Shown: positions 28,597 to 35,514 of the stretch, piece by piece
Position numbering within the stretch: position 1 is the first letter of the stretch
How the letters are laid out: each line of letters starts with the position of its first letter
Source: DASYPP01 sp036006525
GTDB taxonomy: Bacteria > Gemmatimonadota > Gemmatimonadetes > Gemmatimonadales > GWC2-71-9
Direction of reading: 5' to 3'
NCBI GenBank assembly: GCA_036006525.1
Contig: DASYPP010000110.1
Span: forward strand, 1 to 50,735
Length of the DNA: 50,735 nucleotides
Notes under the pieces: generated by a model
Database searches by the model: none
Told to the model about the DNA's origin: nothing
What the model saw: the letters and a program-made list of their open reading frames with translations, nothing else
Translations under genes and position numbers: made by a program

Positions 28597-30527
28597 CGGG
28601 CGACGATCGGACGGGCACGGAGGCCCGTCCTACGCTATCAGTCGGGGAGTTACGCCACGATTTACGTACACCGGTCAACCACATCGTAGGTTATGCCGAG
28701 ATGCTGCTGGAGGACGCGAGCGAGCCGGCATACGCCAATTGCCGGAGCGCGCTGGAGGACACGTTGCAGGCGGCCCGCGAAGTCACCGCCCTGATCAACA
28801 CCGCACTCAATCCCGCCCGCACCGAAATCAGCCCCGAAGAACTGAGCGGGCTCTATCGCTCCATGAAAGCACCCCAGGGCCGCATCCTGGTCCACATGCG
28901 CGCCCTGCTCGGCTCCGACAGCCTGCCTCCGGCTGAATCGTTCGGGCAGGACCTGCTTCGCATCAAGGCGGCTGCCGAGCGACTGATCCCGGCCGAGCAG
29001 GGAGCCCAGGCTCAGCCGGCGACCGGCGAACGCCGCGCTGAGCAGCGAAAGTCGGCCGGCTCCGGCGCGCGGGTGCTCGTGGTGGACGACGTGGAAGACA
29101 ATCGCGAGGTCCTGCGTCGCCGGCTGGAGCGTGAGGGTTACGCGGTCACTTCCGCCGGCGACGGGCGTGAGGCGCTGACCCGGATCGGCGAGACGCCGTT
29201 CGACCTGGTGCTGCTGGACGTGATGATGCCGGAGCTCGACGGCTACGCGGTTTTGGAGAAACTCAAGAGCGACGCCGCCACCCGTGACATTCCCGTCATC
29301 ATGATATCCGCGATGGACGATATGCCCAGCGTGGTGCGCTGCATCGAGCGGGGAGCGGAGGATTTTCTGTCCAAGCCGTTCGACGCGGTGCTGCTGCGGG
29401 CCCGGATCAGCGCCAGCCTGGAGAAGAAGCGGCTGCGGGACCAGGAGAAACGGTACCTGGAGGAAGTGCAGCGGGTGATCGAGGCGGCCAGCGCGGTGGA
29501 GTCGGGGCATTACACCGCCGGCAGCCTGGCGTCGATCGCGCACCGGGATGACGCGCTGGGCCGGCTGGCCCGGGTGTTCGACGGGATGGTGACCCAGGTG
29601 AAGGAGCGGGAGGAGCGGCTCCGGAAACAGATCCGCGAGCTCCGGGGCGATATCGACGTGGCGCGCCGGGAGACCGCCGACTACGCGGCGACGATGGATG
29701 CCGGCAACCTCACCACCGGCGCCAGGTTCGCCGAGCGCTACGAGATCCTTCAGGTGGTGGGGCGCGGTGGGATGGGCACCGTGTACCGGGCGAAGGATCT
29801 CGAGCTGGGGCACGAAGTCGCCATTAAGACCCTGCGCTCCGAGTTCCTCGCGGATGACAGCATCCTGGAGCGGTTCAAGAGCGAGATCCGGCTCGCCTAC
29901 CGCATTACCCACCGCAACGTGGTCCGGACCCACTACTTCGGCGAGTGGAGCGGGGCCTACTACCTGACCATGGAGTTCGTGGAGGGCGTCACCCTGCGGC
30001 AACTGCTGGATACCCGGGGCCATCTGAGTGTTCCGTCCACGCTCGCCATTGGCGCCCAGCTGGCCGAGTCCCTGGCGGTGGCCCACGAGCAGGGGGTCAT
30101 TCATCGCGACATCAAGCCGCAGAACCTGGTGCTCGACCCCGAAGGCGTGCTGAAGGTGATGGACTTCGGCATCGCTCGGCTCGCCGAGCGGCCCAGTAAC
30201 ATCACCGAGGTCGGCCTGGTGGTGGGCACCCCGGCCTACGCGTCGCCGGAGCAGCTGCTGGCCGACGAGGTGGATGCCCGAAGCGACCTCTACTCGACCG
30301 GCCTGGTGCTGTACGAGTGTCTCACCGGCCGGTTGCCTTTCGAAGCCAAGAGCGCCATTGCGCTCATCAGCAAGGTGCTCACCGAGATGCCGGTGCCGCC
30401 GGCCCAGTTCAACCCCGAGATCCCCTCCGCGCTATCGGCGCTGGTCCTCAAGCTCATGGCGCGGGCCCCGGAGGACCGGGTGCAGTCGGCGAGGGAGCTG
30501 GCCAAGCAGCTGGCGGAGCTGGCCTGA
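28593..30527 (+). CDS. Fusion of DHp-like helix, receiver, HAMP-like linker and Ser/Thr kinase
   Basis: A 644-residue protein that joins two-component and eukaryotic-type signalling. Residues 16-75 look like a HisKA dimerisation region (His22 in LRHDLRTPVNHIVGYAEML), but no HATPase domain follows. A receiver lies at about 158-275 (Asp209 in LLDVMMPELDGY, Lys261), then a HAMP-like coiled segment at about 290-355. A PknB-type kinase fills 380-644, with VGRGGMGTVYRA, Lys412, HRDIKPQN (Asp506) and DFG (Asp524). Most likely phosphorylation of Asp209 or docking of a histidine kinase controls the Ser/Thr kinase. Residues 6-14 are encoded by a repeat. Overlaps the response regulator gene by 4 bases. 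Confidence 0.93.
   Translation: MTGDDRTGTEARPTLSVGELRHDLRTPVNHIVGYAEMLLEDASEPAYANCRSALEDTLQAAREVTALINTALNPARTEISPEELSGLYRSMKAPQGRILVHMRALLGSDSLPPAESFGQDLLRIKAAAERLIPAEQGAQAQPATGERRAEQRKSAGSGARVLVVDDVEDNREVLRRRLEREGYAVTSAGDGREALTRIGETPFDLVLLDVMMPELDGYAVLEKLKSDAATRDIPVIMISAMDDMPSVVRCIERGAEDFLSKPFDAVLLRARISASLEKKRLRDQEKRYLEEVQRVIEAASAVESGHYTAGSLASIAHRDDALGRLARVFDGMVTQVKEREERLRKQIRELRGDIDVARRETADYAATMDAGNLTTGARFAERYEILQVVGRGGMGTVYRAKDLELGHEVAIKTLRSEFLADDSILERFKSEIRLAYRITHRNVVRTHYFGEWSGAYYLTMEFVEGVTLRQLLDTRGHLSVPSTLAIGAQLAESLAVAHEQGVIHRDIKPQNLVLDPEGVLKVMDFGIARLAERPSNITEVGLVVGTPAYASPEQLLADEVDARSDLYSTGLVLYECLTGRLPFEAKSAIALISKVLTEMPVPPAQFNPEIPSALSALVLKLMARAPEDRVQSARELAKQLAELA
28609..28633 (+). repeat. 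GGGCACGGAGGCCCG palindrome inside a coding region
   Basis: A 25-base copy identical to the third copy of the array near 20230-20254 lies in frame near the start of the fusion kinase gene. It encodes the residues RTGTEARPT (6-14), ahead of the DHp region. Confidence 0.85.
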
Positions 30528-30533
30528 GGAAGC

Positions 30534-31196
30534 ATGAAGGTCCTTGTCGTCGCCGTACTCCTGGCCCTGCAATCGTCCCTCCCGGTCACGTTCGAGGACG
30601 GACGCGCACCGGGTCGGGTCACCGATCAATACCCTGGCATCAGCTTCAACGCTCCATGGCTGGTGGACTATGCCGCCGCGGGCGCTCCGGGATTTCCCCA
30701 TTCAGGAACCCACGCTCTTACGCTGTGTCACGAGCGACAGCCCTGCCGCGACACGACGTTCGTGCTCACGTTTCCCCGGCCCCAGCAGCGCGTCAAGGCC
30801 TGGGCCGGCGTCCCGGGACTTTTGGCCCAGACGATTTTCGTGATCGAGGCGTACGACAGTCTCGGAACGTTCATGGGGAACTCGGGGGCGGGAGTGAATC
30901 CCGGCAGGCTTTCCCGCATCGAGCTGCCGCTCGAGGTTCATACCGACTCGAACCAGATCTCATCGGTCCGGATCATGGTGCAGGGCCCCTTTATCCCTGG
31001 CTTCGCCATCGACGATATCGAGTTCGCGCGAGCGGGCGACGCACCCGAATCAGCGGCCCGGCCGGATGTGGATATCCGAACCGACCCGAGTTCCCCGACG
31101 CCGGCCTCACGATATGACCGCTGGCCCCTGGCCATTTCGATCGCCGTGATCCTAGTAGGAACGGCATGGCTGTTCCTGAAACGCGAGCGCCGCTAG
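30534..31196 (+). CDS. Exported protein with C-terminal membrane anchor
   Basis: A 220-residue protein with a short signal peptide (MKVLVVAVLLALQSSLP). A beta-sandwich-like body follows (VTFEDG at the start, VIEAYDSLGTFMG, VRIMVQGPFIPGFAIDDIEFA at the end, a pattern seen in jelly-roll carbohydrate-binding or choice-of-anchor domains). It has a Pro/Ser-rich stretch and a C-terminal helix with a basic end (AISIAVILVGTAWLFLKRERR), like a sortase/exosortase-type anchor without an obvious sorting motif. It begins 6 bases after the fusion kinase, with GAGGA upstream, so it belongs to the same operon. Function unknown. Confidence 0.75.
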   Translation: MKVLVVAVLLALQSSLPVTFEDGRAPGRVTDQYPGISFNAPWLVDYAAAGAPGFPHSGTHALTLCHERQPCRDTTFVLTFPRPQQRVKAWAGVPGLLAQTIFVIEAYDSLGTFMGNSGAGVNPGRLSRIELPLEVHTDSNQISSVRIMVQGPFIPGFAIDDIEFARAGDAPESAARPDVDIRTDPSSPTPASRYDRWPLAISIAVILVGTAWLFLKRERR

Positions 31197-31298
31197 GTCC
31201 TGCCTTGGCCATCTGGCCCATGCCGTCCGATTCCATTGCTCCCTATCGTTGATCTCGAGGCCGCCTGGCCTCCGAGAATCTTCATAGGGAGAAACGAC

Positions 31299-32216
31299 AT
31301 GCCTGACCCCGCCTCCACCTCACTGCTCGATTTGTCCAATCAGCTCGCCCGTGCCGTCGAGACCGGCGCCGCCAGCATCGTCGCGGTTCACGCGCGGCCC
31401 CAACTCGCGTCCACCGGCATTCATTGGCGGGATGGCCTGGTGGTTACTACCAGCGGCACCGTGCGCCGGGACCGGGATCTCGCGGTCACCCTGCCCAGCG
31501 GAAAGCGCATCACCGCAACACTGCAGGGCCGTGATGCCTCAACCGACCTGGCGCTGCTCAAGATCGATCCGGGCGCGCTCCCGCTGCCCAGCTTCGGCGA
31601 TTCCGCGGGACTCAAGCCCGGACACCTGGTACTGGCACTCGCGCGCCTCGACGAGGCCGGCCCGCGTGCCGCGTTCGGTGCGGTGAGCCTCATCGGCGGG
31701 CCCTGGCGGCCCTGGGGCGGCGGCGAGATTGACCGGCTGCTCCAGAGCGACCTCACCCTCTATCCCGGTTTTGGTGGCGGACCGCTGGTAGATGGCGCCG
31801 GCCGCGTGCTGGGGATCAACTCCGGCCGGCTCAGCCGGCCGTTCGCCACCACGCTCCCGGTAGAGACGGTGAATCGAGTCCTGGACCAGCTCGCCAGCCG
31901 GGGCTACGTGCGCCGGGGATACCTGGGCGCCGGAATGCAGGCGGTACGGCTTCAACCCAAGTTGAAGGATCGCCTGAAACTGACCCGGGACGGCGGACTC
32001 CTGATCAGCACCATCGAGCCTGATGGGCCGGCTTCGGCCGCCGGCCTGCTACTGGGCGATGTGATCGTCAGTATCGACCAACGCCCGGTCGCGGAACCAG
32101 AGGACGTGCTCAAAGTGTTAACGGGGGACACCGCCGGCCGGCCGCTCATGCTGGAGCTGGTGCGGGGCGGACAACTGGCGAAGGTCGAAGTGTTGATCGG
32201 AGAGCGGCCCCGGTAA
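31299..32216 (+). CDS. HtrA-like pseudoprotease with PDZ domain
   Basis: A 305-residue protein with the chymotrypsin-like double barrel (about 20-200) and one PDZ domain (about 208-300, LLISTIEPDGPASAAGLLLGDVIVSIDQRPV) of the DegP/HtrA family. The catalytic Asp83 remains (STDLALLKID), but the His of the TNAHV motif is Gly53 in VVTTSGTV and the Ser of GNSGGP is Gly159 in GFGGGPL. It should not cleave peptides and may act as a binding or regulatory subunit. There is no signal peptide. ATG 31299 follows an AGGGAGAAACGAC site and suits the fold better than the upstream start at 31236. Confidence 0.85.
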   Translation: MPDPASTSLLDLSNQLARAVETGAASIVAVHARPQLASTGIHWRDGLVVTTSGTVRRDRDLAVTLPSGKRITATLQGRDASTDLALLKIDPGALPLPSFGDSAGLKPGHLVLALARLDEAGPRAAFGAVSLIGGPWRPWGGGEIDRLLQSDLTLYPGFGGGPLVDGAGRVLGINSGRLSRPFATTLPVETVNRVLDQLASRGYVRRGYLGAGMQAVRLQPKLKDRLKLTRDGGLLISTIEPDGPASAAGLLLGDVIVSIDQRPVAEPEDVLKVLTGDTAGRPLMLELVRGGQLAKVEVLIGERPR

Positions 32217-32218
32217 TT

Positions 32219-32331
32219 TGTCATTCCGAGGAGCGCAGCGACGAGGAATCTCATGCGAAATATCCAACCGATGCCTTACTGCTCCAGCGCGAGGTCGACT
32301 TGAGATCCCTCGCTTCGCTCGGGATGACACC
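32219..32331. repeat. CATTCCGAG/GGGATGACA element spanning a gene boundary
   Basis: A long copy of the CATCCCGAG family, with outer arms GTCATTCCGAG...GCAGCGA and TCGCTTCGCTCGGGATGACA. It starts directly after the pseudoprotease stop. Its right arm contains the ATG (32324) most likely to start the next gene. Confidence 0.75.
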
Positions 32332-32917
32332 GGGTTTCGATTTGAGCGCAATTGCCGAGAGAGTCCAGGCCAGCGTCGTGCAGGTGCGGCCGGGCCAGGC
32401 CGGCGGCGCCGGCATCGTGCTCCGGAAGCGCGATGGCGGGCTGGTGATCATCACCAACGCCCACGTCGTTCGGGGCGAGGTGGGCACCGAAGTTTCCATC
32501 GGGGCGGACCAGGAAGCGGTTCGCCCGGCGCGGGTCGCACGAATTGATGAGCATCGCGACATCGCGTACCTCACCCCCTACCCCCTCTCCATGAATGGAG
32601 AGGGGGATCTATTGCCGGCGGTGGTAGGCGACCTCACTGCAGTCCGGCCGGGCCACCTCGTCATCGCGGTGGGACACCCGTTCGGCCTCCCCAATGCCGT
32701 CACCGCCGGCGTGGTTCACTCCGTGGGCCCGGTGCATTGGGAGCCCAGGCTCGGCCCGGAGCAACGGGAGCTCTCCTGGATCCAGGCCGACATCCACCTG
32801 GCGCCGGGCAACTCCGGCGGACCGCTCTCGGATATCGAGGGCCGGGTGATCGGCATTAACACAATGGTGGCTGGAGGGCTCGCGCTCGCGGTGCCAATCG
32901 GGGAGGTCGAGCTCTGA
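32324..32917 (+). CDS. Trypsin-like serine protease (S1C-type) without PDZ
   Basis: A protein of 197 residues from ATG 32324; a TTG at 32300 would add 8. The triad is complete: His47 in ITNAHVV, Asp79 in HRDIAYL and Ser164 in APGNSGGP. No PDZ or signal peptide is seen, so it is a compact cytoplasmic protease domain. Residues about 84-95 (TPYPLSMNGEGD) come from an in-frame palindromic repeat next to the catalytic Asp. It follows the pseudoprotease and precedes the LuxR-type gene closely, suggesting a functional unit in which the pseudoprotease may supply the PDZ. Confidence 0.87.
   Translation: MTPGFDLSAIAERVQASVVQVRPGQAGGAGIVLRKRDGGLVIITNAHVVRGEVGTEVSIGADQEAVRPARVARIDEHRDIAYLTPYPLSMNGEGDLLPAVVGDLTAVRPGHLVIAVGHPFGLPNAVTAGVVHSVGPVHWEPRLGPEQRELSWIQADIHLAPGNSGGPLSDIEGRVIGINTMVAGGLALAVPIGEVEL
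32567..32608 (+). repeat. CCCCCTCTCCAT palindrome inserted in a protease gene
   Basis: A perfect 12-bp stem (32581-32592 with 32595-32606) with a 2-base loop, preceded by CTCACCCCCTA. It is the same family as the intergenic element at 47887-47970. Here it lies within codons and keeps the reading frame open. Confidence 0.85.
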
Positions 32918-32928
32918 TTCGGGTTTGG

Positions 32929-33276
32929 GTGGCGGTCCGGGACGCCGAGCGGCGGGCCGCGATGGTGCGGATGCTTCGAACCGAAGCCTCGGTCCTGCTG
33001 GTAGGTGGCGAAGACGAGGCCGACATAGTGGTGCGGGACAACTTGACCGAAACGTCCTATCTTTCCGCGCCCGCGACCGACCAGCTGACCCCGCGAGAGC
33101 TCGAAGTGCTGCGCCTGGTCACCAGCGGCCTCGACAATCGCAGCATCGGCCGGGAACTTGGCATCACTCGCTCCACGGTCAAGCACCACCTCGAGGCGGT
33201 GTACGGCAAGCTCGAGGTTCATGGCAGGGCAGAAGCGGTGCGGGAAGGATTGCGACGAGGCCTGATTCCACTCTAA
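32929..33276 (+). CDS. LuxR/NarL-type regulator with a shortened receiver-like domain
   Basis: DNA-binding regulator of about 116-120 residues. The C-terminal half is a typical GerE helix-turn-helix (LTPRELEVLRLVTSGLDNRSIGRELGITRSTVKHHLEAVYGKL). The N-terminal about 55 residues resemble only the first part of a receiver (IRVWVAVRDAERRAAMVRML ... ADIVVRD) and lack the rest. GTG 32929 is the first canonical start, but the natural first strand begins 4-5 codons earlier at ATT 32917 or CTG 32914, overlapping the protease stop. Probably regulates the protease unit; phosphorylation is doubtful. Confidence 0.87.
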   Translation: MAVRDAERRAAMVRMLRTEASVLLVGGEDEADIVVRDNLTETSYLSAPATDQLTPRELEVLRLVTSGLDNRSIGRELGITRSTVKHHLEAVYGKLEVHGRAEAVREGLRRGLIPL

Positions 33277-33286
33277 TCCAAGAGCC

Positions 33287-33748
33287 ATGACCACCCTCTA
33301 TCTCACTCTCAAGTTCCTCCACATTGTCGCGGTGATCTTCTGGGTTGGCGGGATCGCGGCGATGACCATCTGGACCGTGCGCGCCGGGGGCGAAGGTGAT
33401 CGCAACTCGCTGGCGGTCACCCTGCGGCACGCCCTGTTCTACGGACAGCGGGTAGTCGGTCCGTCGTCCGGCGTGGTCCTGCTGGCCGGGATCGCCATGG
33501 TGGTCAACGCCCACATCAGGTTTTCCACGCCGTGGATCATCTGGGGCCTGGCGGGAATCCTGGTGCACTTCATCCTCGGGTTTACCGTCCTCAGGAAAAA
33601 CGGCGAGCGCCTGGCCCAGCTGGCCGAAAGCGGCACTCCGGATCCGGTCGAGCTGGGCAAGGTGCTGCGGCGTCAGAAAACCGCGGCCACGATCTACGTC
33701 CTCGTCATGCTCAGCGTGGTGTGGGCGATGGTGAACAAGCCGGTATGA
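33287..33748 (+). CDS. Four-helix integral membrane protein (CopD/DUF2269-like)
   Basis: A 153-residue inner-membrane protein with four hydrophobic helices (about 5-25, 52-72, 80-98 and 132-150). His11 in LKFLHIVAVIFWVGGIAAM and further His residues (RHALFYGQR, LVHFILGF) are arranged as in DUF2269/CopD-like proteins that may bind heme or copper. It follows the LuxR-type gene by 10 bases, so it may be co-transcribed. Function uncertain. Confidence 0.78.
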   Translation: MTTLYLTLKFLHIVAVIFWVGGIAAMTIWTVRAGGEGDRNSLAVTLRHALFYGQRVVGPSSGVVLLAGIAMVVNAHIRFSTPWIIWGLAGILVHFILGFTVLRKNGERLAQLAESGTPDPVELGKVLRRQKTAATIYVLVMLSVVWAMVNKPV

Positions 33749-33760
33749 CCGGCAAAGGGG

Positions 33761-33873
33761 TTCCCGAGTGCAAGGAGGGATCTTGCTCGGCTTGAGAAGA
33801 TCCCTCGCTTCGCTCGGGATGACACCCTGGGTTGTTTCTTACCGCCTTACCGTCTTACCGTCCTACCGCCTTA
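33761..33873. repeat. GAGGGATCTT hairpin plus TAAGGCGGT array between convergent genes
   Basis: The CATCCCGAG-family hairpin (33761-33826, GAGGGATCTTGCTCGG...GAAGATCCCTC) is followed by four inverted 9-bp units (33839-33873). On the minus strand the array begins with the TAA stop of the cytochrome c peroxidase gene. A left tandem arm is missing. Confidence 0.86.
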
Positions 33874-35247
33874 GGGATTATCCACCGGCAGCCCGCTGGG
33901 CACCCGGGCCGGCGTGATGCTCGGATGGTGAATCGGGTCGTCGGTCAGCGCTGACATGAACGTCGTCAGGTGATCGATGATGGAATCCGGAATCACCACC
34001 CCGTTCAGAATCGTGTCGCGGGTCAGCAGAATATCATTGACGGTATTGAGCATGGTGCCCTGGAGCAGCGGCTCCAGCGTCATCGGGTCGAAGCTCCGGA
34101 GCTTGAGGTCCGACTCGCTGTAGTGCGCGATGAAGTCGCGGAGGCTGAAGAACGCGCCGTCGTGGCCGTAGGGTGCGGTCAGCACCACGTTGCGCAGCGG
34201 CGGAGTGCGGAAGGCATATTTCATCACCGCCTGGTCCTGTACGTTCATCCGTCCAAAATCGTCATTGAGGCCGGGACCATTGCCTTTCCCCGGGCCGAAC
34301 TGCGCCAGCGCGACGTTGTGGAACTTGTTGTCGGTGAAGGCCGGCCCGTTGTGGCAGAGGGAACAGCGCAGGCTCATGAAGTCCTTCGCGCCCACCAGCT
34401 GCCCGGCATCCAGCGCCGCGTCATCCCCCGCGAGGAACCGATCCCAGGGTGACTGGTTGAAGTGCAGCTGGTCGATCAGGAATCCCCCGATCGCGTTGCT
34501 GGCGTAGGCAAAGGTCATCTGGTCGAACCTGGTGCCGGGGTATGCCGCCTGGAACATCGCGCGATATTCGGGAATGGATCCCAGCCGCACCATCAGCCCC
34601 GCCCAGATCCGCTTCATCTGCTCGTCCGGGATCGCCGCCAGCTCGTTGCCGCTGAAAGCACGCATCTCTTCGCGGGAGAGCACCGGGAACAATGGGAGTG
34701 CCGACACCGGGCCGAACTCGAAGACCCGGGTCATGTCGGGAGTCAGCTGGGCGTTGGCCGGGGTGTGGAACCCGCCCTGGGCATCGACGGTCACCCGGCC
34801 ATCGAGGAAGAGCGACTTAAGTGCGCCCAGGTTGAAGAGCGGCGGCGCGTTCCGGGGAATGAACAGCCCCTGGGGGTGCACCCGCTGGGGACCGAGCCCG
34901 CTGGCGCCCTGGCCGATCGACAGGCTCCGATCATCCCCGGTGCCGAACTTGGGCAGATGGCAGGTCATGCAGGAAATGTCGCGATTGCCGGAGAGGATTT
35001 TGTCGAAGGCAAGCGCCCGGCCCAGCGCTACCAGCGCCGGCCGCACCGGAGCCGGGGTCGGCAACTGGGTGACCCCGCGGCCGGCTGCGAGGAGCCGCAC
35101 CGTGTCGGCCATGGAGTTGATCGCGGCCCGATCCAGTCGGGGCGCGCCCGCCGCCGGCGCCGATACGTCATCGCTGCCGCAGCCTGACAGGACCATTCCG
35201 GCGATCAGAACGCCGAAGAACGCTGGGGAACCGGTGATCGCGCGCAT
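33871..35247 (-). CDS. Di-heme cytochrome c peroxidase/MauG-family lipoprotein
   Basis: A 458-residue exported lipoprotein (lipobox LSGC, Cys23). It has two c-type heme sites, CMTCH (Cys93-Cys96-His97) in GNRDISCMTCHLPKFGTGDDR and CSLCH (Cys295-Cys298-His299) in FMSLRCSLCHNGPAFTDNKFHN. FRTPPLRNVVLTAPYGHDGAF is characteristic of bacterial cytochrome c peroxidases and MauG. Members reduce hydrogen peroxide or oxidise protein substrates in the periplasm. AGGA lies before the ATG. It is divergent from the TPR kinase gene across a 267-base gap holding a palindromic repeat. Confidence 0.93.
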   Translation of the reverse strand: MRAITGSPAFFGVLIAGMVLSGCGSDDVSAPAAGAPRLDRAAINSMADTVRLLAAGRGVTQLPTPAPVRPALVALGRALAFDKILSGNRDISCMTCHLPKFGTGDDRSLSIGQGASGLGPQRVHPQGLFIPRNAPPLFNLGALKSLFLDGRVTVDAQGGFHTPANAQLTPDMTRVFEFGPVSALPLFPVLSREEMRAFSGNELAAIPDEQMKRIWAGLMVRLGSIPEYRAMFQAAYPGTRFDQMTFAYASNAIGGFLIDQLHFNQSPWDRFLAGDDAALDAGQLVGAKDFMSLRCSLCHNGPAFTDNKFHNVALAQFGPGKGNGPGLNDDFGRMNVQDQAVMKYAFRTPPLRNVVLTAPYGHDGAFFSLRDFIAHYSESDLKLRSFDPMTLEPLLQGTMLNTVNDILLTRDTILNGVVIPDSIIDHLTTFMSALTDDPIHHPSITPARVPSGLPVDNP

Positions 35248-35364
35248 AGAGCCATCCTGATGATTTTGAGGGACTTACGGATTGCAAGTACCGAGGGCAT
35301 CCGGTACTCTATTGAGTAGATCGAAAACGTCCGGGAAATCCCGACATAGGTCGGCCCTGCCAAA

Positions 35365-35463
35365 GCACCTCGCGGCGTACCCGGTGTACCGCGGCGGCCG
35401 CGGTGAGCAGCATGAATGGTTTTGCCGCGGTCGCCGCGTCTCTTCGCGGTCGCCGCGAGGTGC
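35365..35463. repeat. GC-rich palindrome upstream of the TPR kinase gene
   Basis: A perfect 13-bp inverted repeat, GCACCTCGCGGCG (35365-35377) and CGCCGCGAGGTGC (35451-35463), encloses a GC-rich core with CCGCGGCGGCCGCGG and two copies of CGCGGTCGCCGCG. It fills part of the divergent promoter region, which otherwise shows only a TTGACC at 35466 as a possible -35 element. Confidence 0.75.
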
Positions 35464-35514
35464 AGTTGACCATGTCGCATTGGATTGGGTTCCTGCGATC
35501 TACTGGTAAATCCT

